A DNA stretch of 64,000 nt from Littorina saxatilis (taxonomy: Eukaryota > Mollusca > Gastropoda > Littorinimorpha > Littorinidae), in NCBI RefSeq assembly GCF_037325665.1, contig NC_090247.1, positions 27,379,559-27,443,558 on the forward strand. The letters are read 5' to 3'. Shown piece after piece: positions 35,701 to 44,700 of this stretch; the stretch's first letter is position 1; the number at the start of each line of letters is the position of its first letter. Under the pieces are notes generated by a model. The model was not told the origin of the DNA, ran no database searches, and saw only the letters and a list, made by a program, of their open reading frames with translations. The position numbers and the translations under genes were made by a program.

Positions 35701-38700
35701 AAACAACGGCATTAGAAAAACCTGAGAAATCGAAACTCCTTGCATCAACAAACTGTTGCATTAGAGTTCCTGCTACTCTGGAAGCGGCTCCATCTTTGCT
35801 GAAGGTGATGACATCTTGGAGTCAGTGGAGTCTTCTGGTGTCTGCAGCTGCCAGTATCTCTGAATGCTGAAGCTTCTTCCCTGTAACACATGTTTTGTCT
35901 CGGTCCGTCGTTTTTAGAGAAACAGAATACTCAACATTTTGTGTCATGCTCAGTTTCATTCCATAGTGTCATTTGTTGAGTGTGAACCAGGTTTTTGACT
36001 AAATGATAAAATTCATGTCTAGTCTTTGGAATGTCTGACAGAGCCGATGGATGAGGATGCCAAGGAGTGGGAGAAATACTCTACAGTCTTCTGGTTTGTA
36101 TTCCTTTTCATTCTCTGTCATTTTGTCTTATTTGACAGTTGGTTAACAGACAATTTTCAAAAATAACTTGTGAGGTTATACAGTAAGTTTACAGTTGATT
36201 ACATATGAAAATGGAGTATTTCATGAAATTGACTTTTTGCCGTGAGAATTGTAGCTATGACAAGGGAAGCAACTCTTTCCTGTTGGGTTGGAAAAGAGTA
36301 TTCTGAATTTGCTGCCCCTTAAACTCAAACTTTCCATTAGCTGAGAACTTATTTGCATATGATTAAAAATGGAAACACGACTCTTTTAGAAACTTTGCGG
36401 TAATTGTCCTGTTTGTTTTCAGTTTGCCGTATCGAGTGGTGTTTGCCGTGGCAACAGAGGACTCTGTGGTGCTGTATGACTCTCAGCAGACGTTGCCGTT
36501 CGCGTACCTGTCAAACATACACTATCACACGCTCAGCGACCTTAGCTGGTTTGTACTGTTTCATGATTGTCAAAAGAGCTGACCAAATAGAAATAGGATT
36601 TTAAAAAAACATTTGAAAAAAATCATGCTTTACATGTTTTTATGAAGATTTTAATTTCTTTGTATTAGAATTTTATTGCAGGGATTGCCAAGTATTCAAG
36701 CAAATATGGACAGATGGTTGAATTAATTTTGAAAAAAAGTAACTGGTTTGTGCGATTATATGCTGGTTTGTAATGGTAAAGAACTAAAGTTCAGAACTGT
36801 TTCTGTCAAGTGGATCAAGGGGAGTAACTCTTGTAATACTGAAAGCAATTTTTCCCTTACAGGGTTTGATTTAATCACATATTCTTACTCCAATTCTTAT
36901 GAATGCATTGACTTTAGTCCCACATGCTAGATGTCGAAAAACCTCTCAAATTACCTGCCCTTAGTAGGGTGGTAACCAAGCTAAAAGCGACGCCATAGCC
37001 GTTGCTATGGCCTGACCTTGCTCGGTTACCCATAACACCCTGCGCACCACGTGAGCGCCAGCATCCGTAATAATCATTCTCGACTTTCGACAACACACGG
37101 TGGACGTGTCCGAATTTCGCTCTCACTTTGGCCTTCACTTGCCTGCTCGTCCTTGAGACTAGCCGGTTCTTGGGGGTCTTCCTGTCCGTCTACCTTTTGG
37201 TGAGATCTTTCCTGTTTATGTTTGGTATAAATGTTGATAGCTTTGTGTTGAACACGCACGCAGAAGGTTTTTGTTCTGGGTGACTGTTTTTCGCCGGTCT
37301 TAAAATGGCCGACAACAAAGCTAAACGTGGCGCGAGACTGGAGGGTGACAAGGCTCTTAGCCTGGTTTAGAAAACTATACCTAAGAGTAGCCTAAGAACT
37401 TTGATTTGCCTATTATGCGGGTCTTAGATCCGTCAAACAGCACTTCTTTTTATGTTCCTATCCCTCCGAGGGCGGGTTCAGTTCTTTCACAGCTCGCTTC
37501 CCCTGTTGGGGTTAATCAGCCTTTAGGCTTCTTATAGACTTTTTGTTGGATCGTCGTCGGTGCGACTGATGGGGGGGGTGGCCGTGTGGCTATTCTTTCC
37601 CCTTTCTCTGCGTAAGAGGAATCAGTCAATGTCCTCCTTTTGGGGGGACTTAACGATGTTTTGGTCTGTATTCTCAGCTGTTTCAGGCGCGATCGGCGGT
37701 TCCCGCCCTCCCGTTCGTCAGCTTCGCACTGTGGTCAAGTGCAAATGGCCTGTTCGGTTCAGCCCGTTTTTTGCCTCTGGTGGCTCTGGGCTGTTCTCGA
37801 GCACCCCTTCCTTTTAGGAGGGGGGGCCTGCTCCCTGCCTGCGTCTAACCACTCTGATTACCGCCGGTACTTCACAGTGTGTTACGCAGCCCCCCGCCAA
37901 TGGGGGGGGATAGGGGGGGCGCTCCTGCGTCGCACCGTCGCCTGGTGCAATCGGCCAGTTCGGTTCAGTCCTTTCTGCCACTGGTAGACTGGGTTGTTCG
38001 CGAGCACTCTCTCCTTTAGGAGAGGGGGCCAGCTCCCCGCCTGCGTTGGCCGCTTTGCTTGCTTTAAAAACAGCACTGCTGGGTCGGTCATGCAGCCCCC
38101 TTACCGTGAGGAAGGGGGAGTGGGGGGGCACGGTAAGTCACGGCCAGGGCTTGTCCCACTCTGCCCTTTGCGGGCAGGGGGCCGTGTTAGCTTCCCACCC
38201 TTTCCCGCCCCCCGGGCGCGTTCGGGTGGCGGCTTTCCAGGCTACGTTACATACCCCTTCTCTGCTCCATTTGGGGCAGGGTGGGGGGGGGGGGGGGTAT
38301 CAGTGGCTCACTCTTTCCCGCCCACCGGGCGGGATCGGGTGGGGGCTGGAGTAGCGTTCCACCCTTTCCCTCCCTCTGAGTTGGACGGGGTGGGCGCTGT
38401 TGGACTGTCTTCACAGTCTGTGCCTCAATTGTCCTGGCCCGACAATCGTTCGCCTCCCCTATCGGGGTGGGCGGGCGGTGGGCTATAGGACTACGGCAGG
38501 TGGACGGAGGGGGGTCGGCCGTTGCTCGGTTCGTCTCTCTCCGTCGCTCTTACTGCTGTGACGAGCCACCCCCCTCCCCATCTGGGGCATGGAGTGGCTC
38601 AGGCCTTTCTACACAGCAGGGGTGCTATGTACGGCTTTCCAGGCTACGTTACATACTCCTTCTCTGCTCCTTTTGGGACAGGTGGCTGTGTTAGCTGCCC

Positions 38701-41700
38701 GCGCTTGTCGCGGGTCCACCCTTTCCCTCCCTCTGGGTTGGACGGGGTGGGCGCTGTTAGACTGTCTTCACAGTCTGTGCCTCTATGGTCCTGGCCTGAC
38801 AATCGTTCTCCTCTTCTATCGAGGCCTTTCTACACAGCGGGGGTGCTATGTACGGCTTTCCAGGCTACGTTACATACTCCTTCTCTGCTCCATTTGGGAC
38901 AGGTGGCTGTGTTAGCTGCCCGCGCTCGTCGCGGGTAGCGGTCGCGGAACAATGAGCTTGACTCTCTTTTGTTCTCGGCAGGGTGTCTCGCACAGTGGTC
39001 AGGGAACAATGAGCTTTGCTCCGTTTTGTTCTCTGCACGGGCTGTGCCGGCTGTCTACCTGGGACAGGCGGAGACAGAATATACTCTTTCTCTCCAGTCT
39101 CCCATTCTTTGTATTCACAATGGTCTGCGGGGACTCGGCTATAGTATCACCTGGCCAGTGGTCATTGTCCTTAGCCAGCATAGGTCACCCCCCCCCCCCC
39201 CCCTCCTAGGGGTGGGTGAGTGATAGGGCTACTTGACTTTGGCAGGTGGACGAGCGAGGATCGGCCGTTTACGGCCGTTTCTTTGTTTCAGTCCTTACCC
39301 CCTCTAGGGGTTGCGGCTGTGCTGGACCACCCCCCTCCCCACTTGGGGTGAGTTGTGGTTCAAACCAGGTAGTCTGGTTCTTAGCACTGGGATGCTTCTC
39401 TCGCACAGTGGGTGGGGTAAGATGCGCCGGGCCCGGCTTTGTCTTGTTTCTCCACTCTATCTCCTTCTCGGCAGAGATCTGTGCCAGTTACCAACCCCTC
39501 TTCCCCCCACCTCTTGTTCAGGTGGGCGGTTTTGGGTTGGCAGTCAGAGACTGATCACGCTTTTCATCCACACTCTTGGCGGTGTTATCGGCAGGAGTAT
39601 TTAGTGCGCGACCTCCCCGGTCTCCCCTCCTTTTGTGTTTTACACAACTGGTGGTTAGGTTCGGACTCCTTGTTGGAGGAGGGGGAGTGTATAGGGTTGC
39701 CTACTGGTTGTAGGCTTCCCATACATAGAGCGGCTGCTGTTGCAGTTTACTTTGTCCCGGATAGGTTGGGGGTGTCTCTCTTCCTTCCTCTTCCGGGATG
39801 GCTTTGGGTTTTCACAGGCTTTCTCGCAATTTGTTTCATTTGCTGAGTCTCCGGTGATTGCCTACCTCATGCCACACTTTTGGCTTGTTCCGCACCTTAG
39901 GATAGTGGTCTTCATCCTACACCTTTCCCGCTGCTTTATACGCAGGGGACTGCTGGCTTCGGGGTTTCAGGCTGCTTCGTCCTCACTTTTAGTGCGGAAG
40001 AAGATAGCAGGGAATTTTCAGGCTCAGGGTCTGATCCGCACTTTTTATTGCCAGGGGCTAGTTTCTGGCTTCGCTTACAGACCACAGGGAACATGGAGTT
40101 TTTATGATGTTACTCCTCCCTCTCCTCTCTTGAGGAGCTAGGATGGCATGGTTTGGAGTTTTCTGCTTTGGCTGAGACTCTCTTCTGTGCTTTCTTATAG
40201 GCAATCTTATCCTCCCTGAACGCTCTTTTGGGTTAGGGAGGATGCCTTGGATAAGGCTTTAGCCAGGCTGCTGGCAGCTTGGGCTAGGGTCGTCACTGAG
40301 CGGAGAAGTTTCTCGGTGACGTTTTAGGCCCACACTGTTTTTGCTTGGTGTGATCTCCTTCCTTTACAAGGGGTTTGATTTCATGCTGGTTGCAGGAAGC
40401 AAGGGTCAGGCTTTTTCGGGGGTTGTTAAGACCTACTCAATAGCTGGAATCTTTCCCTTCCTTCGTGGACCTCTGGCAGCGCATTTATGCGCTCCCGGTT
40501 ACAAAGGGGTGTTTTGGTTCAGTGTCGCCTCCCTCTCTGCGGGAGGTGGGTCGGCATGGGCTAGAGCTTTCAGCTTTGGCTGAGATTTTCCTCGGTGCTC
40601 TCACATGAGCTTTCCTTCTGCGTTTCTGCACACAGGAAAGGGCTCGGTTTCTGGGGGTGTTGGTCTCTGGACTATCTCGGGGGCTGGTTGAGCTTTTTCA
40701 AGGTCAATCAGCTTGTCAGCTGCACTTCCTTTTGGTGTTGAACCAGGCTTTTTGCCTGGTGCTCTCAGTAACCAGGCAAAATTCCGAGCTGTCCTTATCC
40801 CAGGTTTTTTACCTGGGCATGCTGTTCGACTTTGTCTCTTGGAAGGTTTATTCTTCACACAAGAGAGAATAGGGAGGCTTTTAGCGCTTTTCACTGCCAG
40901 ACTGGCACGAGAGCAGGCCTCTGCGGGGTCTTTAGACCCGATCTTCGGTCGGACGGTATCGATAGCTATGCTGGCCCTCTAGTCTTTCCTCAAGTTTTTT
41001 GGGGGGTTCGGCCTCACAGGTCTGGGACATGAGGGTCCTCCTCCAGAGTGGGTTCCTCCACGCCGGAAGGTGGCTGGAATCCTTTTGGATCGCTCAGGGG
41101 ACTTTTTTCCCTAGCTTTGTTTCCCCCTGGACTTAGACCGCTTTTTGGATGCGTTTTCGTCTAGATGGGGCCTGCAATGGCGATTGCAGTCTTGAGGCTG
41201 TGATGTAGACGTGAATCCTTGGGCTTCTCTTTTGCCTGAGGTTAGGAGCAGTAGCTCTTAGTCTACTAGCCTTTCCTTTTTGGCTATTTACAGGCATGTC
41301 CTGTTGCATTCGGGCAATTCGTCTGTTGCTTCTTATGTGAACTAGCTGGGGTGAGCAAGTTCTCACTCCCTGTCAGACAGAGTATAAGGGATTCTGATTG
41401 GGTTTTCACACTAAATCATTTTCTCAGGGGAATTTCTCCCCGGCCAGCTCTGCGATCGGGCCGACTCGCTCAACAGGTCCTCTCAGGGCTTGCTCAGGGG
41501 TTGGCCCATCTGCTTACGGGTCTGGAGGCGTGCTGTTTGTGTTGTAGATCATGGGTTCTTACTCTGTTCTTTGGGCACGAAGCATATATTTCCTCCACTT
41601 TATCTGTGTATGCTCCTTGTTTGGCCTCTTTGGCCAATTGGGGATTTAGAGCGGGGGTGCAACTCCTTAGCGCCCCTCTCTCAAGCCAGGTGGTTTTTCA

Positions 41701-44700
41701 CCTCTGTTTCAGTTTTTGGCTTTGGGCAGCTGGGCCTCTTCTTTGAGGTTCCGGCGTCTCGGCTATCTCAGCTGTTTTGAAACAAATAGGCCTCTCTTCT
41801 GTTGCTCATGGCGCTCTTGTGGGCATGATCAAAGGACCTTGTTTTACAAGGTTTAGAGGCTCCCCCTTGTTTAGCGCGTGGGACTTTGTTCTACTTACTC
41901 TGGGCCTCAGCCCTATAGGGCAGTGAGGCGCATGCGCTTTTGGGGTTTGCCAGAGGATGTAGCCTTAGGGCTTTTGGTTCCGTTTGTTCACGGTTTTTGG
42001 TCAGGTTTTGGGATTTCAGAAACCTGGTCAATATCCTCTGGTGTTTGATTCCCTCCTCTTGGGAGGATTCTCGCTCCGGGAGATTCGGATTTTCTAACTG
42101 TCTGGTTAGACTTTTTTAATCCATTTTTTTTGACGTTACTGTCTTTTGGAACCACGAGCTTTAGCTCAGGTTCTTATGTCTTTACAATGGAGCGAAAGAG
42201 ACATCTTTTATTTGTCTCTCTCTAGGGGCTCTGCTACATTTATTGCCGTGTTGCGTTCTGGTCGCCTAGGCGAAGCTTTGCAAACGGCTTACTGGAGGTC
42301 AGATGATGTGTTCATCGGTTTCTATCTTTGGGATTTCTCCTGCACGCGGCTAGACGGCTCCAGTTCATTGCTGGTTTTAGTTGCTGCAGGGCAGGTTCTT
42401 ACAAGGACATAAGTAGGTTCCCTCCACCTTTAGGAGGAATCTGCATTCATAAGAATTGGAGTAAGAATATGTGATTAAATCGAAAATTTTTAATTAAATT
42501 TTGATTTAATATAATATACTTACCCAATTCTTATAGTTAATACCCTCCCATCCGTCCCCGCTGGATTATGTCCTTGGGGGTTTGTTTGACTAATAGTCTC
42601 GAATGATTATTACGGATGCTGGCGCTCACGTGGTGCGCAGGGTGTTATGGGTAACCGAGCAAGGTCAGGCCATAGCAACGGCTATGGCGTCGCTTTTAGC
42701 TTGGTTACCACCCTACTAAGGGCAGGTAATTTGAGAGGTTTTTCGACATCTAGCATGTGGGACTAAAGTCAATGCATTCATAAGAATTGGGTAAGTATAT
42801 TATATTAAATCAAAATTTAATTAAAAATTTTCGATTTTGCACAAAGCACATTTTCATCATTATATTTTCATCATTTTGAAATGAAATGCCTGTGTTGACA
42901 GCTTCTCACACATTTAGATGGCTTATTATATCAGTCTTGTCCATTTAGGCGCTGCAGATCAATAGGAAGCGGTAATGTTAGCGAGGACCAAGACAAGAAA
43001 AGATAACTAATTCTCTGTAACAGATATCGCCAAAAATCCATTACAATCGGGTCGCTCCAAAATACATATTAATGTCTCCTAAAAGACCATACATCATTTC
43101 TGCATTAGATTCAAACATTTTCCCTTAATAATAAAAATAGGTTGGTCCATGATAGTATTGTGGACTAGTAAATATTTCTGAATTGTTGTTGCAGGTCCCG
43201 GAACGGGCAGATCTTGGTTGTGTCCTCCACAGATGGCTATTGTTCTGTGGTCACCTTTGAGGAGGGAGAGTTGGGAGTCCCATACACTCCCAAACCTGCG
43301 TTGTCCGTCTCTATTGGGACACAATCACCACTGACCCCCAAGGTGGGCTTGTGTGTGTTTATACTGAGAAAAGTGTATGGTGTGTGTGTGTGTGTGTCTG
43401 TTTTTGTTTGAGTGTGCATCCAACGGTTTAACTGGCTGGCTGTCAATCTTCGTACTTATATGAGTGTGGGGCGGGGATGTAGATCAGTCGGTAGCGCGCT
43501 GGATTTGTATCCAGTTGGCCGCTGTCAGCGTGAGTTCGTCCCCACGTTCGGCGAGAGATTTATTTCTCAGAGTCAACTTTGTGTGCAGACTATCCTCGGT
43601 GTCCGAACGCCCCCGTGTGTACACGCAAGCACAAGACCAAGTGCGCACGAAAAAGATCCTGTAATCCATGTCAGAGTTCGGTGGGTTATAGAAACACAAA
43701 AATACCCAGCATGCTTCCTCCGGAAATGGCGTATGGCGGGGTAAAAAACGGTCATACACGTAAAATTCCACTCGTGCAAAAAACACGAGTGTATGTGGGA
43801 GTTTCAGCCCACGAACGCAGAAGAAGAAGATGTGAGTGTGCATGAGAGTGTGGCTATGTATGTATTTTTAGGATGGCAGCTTTTTTCCACCAGGGCCAAG
43901 CATTGTAAGCCGTTCGGCGTACTTTACGCCGGAATAACATCTCCAGTACGCGGAATTCGATTTGGTGTACGCCGAAATGCAAAAACCTGTTATTCCCAAA
44001 CGGTAAACCCAAACAGTCCCAGCTTTCGTTTTGTGCGCCGTTCGGTTCAATTCTAAATCGGTTTGACAGTTTGCTTGAGCACGCACTTCCTCTGGCATCG
44101 CGCGAGCATGCTTTGTGCCGGTGTTTTGTGGCTCTAGACTTGAAATAATGTCTCGAAGCGACATTGTTGAACGTGGTCAGCCATTCAGTGAGAAAGAATC
44201 CAGGTATTCCTGGACGTGGGAATGGCTGGATTTCGTTCCGAAGGCGGAAGGCAAGTCAGAAGAAGTAATATGCCGATACGGACTATGGCTCCGAAAGGTT
44301 GCTATTTCTGTGAAGGCATAATTTAGTTGCTCAATCTTCTTTGGGGGTGGGGGGGGGGGGGGGGGTCATTTTAGGTAAAAAAAAAAAAAATCTTCAAATT
44401 CGGGGGGCTTTGCCCCTGGACCCCACTGGGGGCCTCCTGCGGCCCCCAGACCCCCGCGTTTGTAAGCTGAACTCACTTTTTCCAATGCTAGGCCCTGTTC
44501 CACAGAAGTTGGATGGCTGTTCTTCCATTTGTGTTTGTGTGTATGTGAGGGTGCATAAGAGTGTGTCTCTGTATGTATGCAAAAGATGACAGCTTCTTTC
44601 CAAAGCATTTGGTTGCGGATTTCAATAAACTCTTCCCTTTTTGATTCCAGAGCCCAAATACGCTTGTACAGAACAACACCATGGAGTCTGAATCTTCACC

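Noticed and set aside
12773-42833. Polinton, LTR retrotransposon or endogenous virus as identity of the large elements
   Set aside because: Inverted ends, an internal complementary region, ATT edges and a tyrosine recombinase fit DIRS; no long direct repeats, integrase, capsid or envelope signal was seen.
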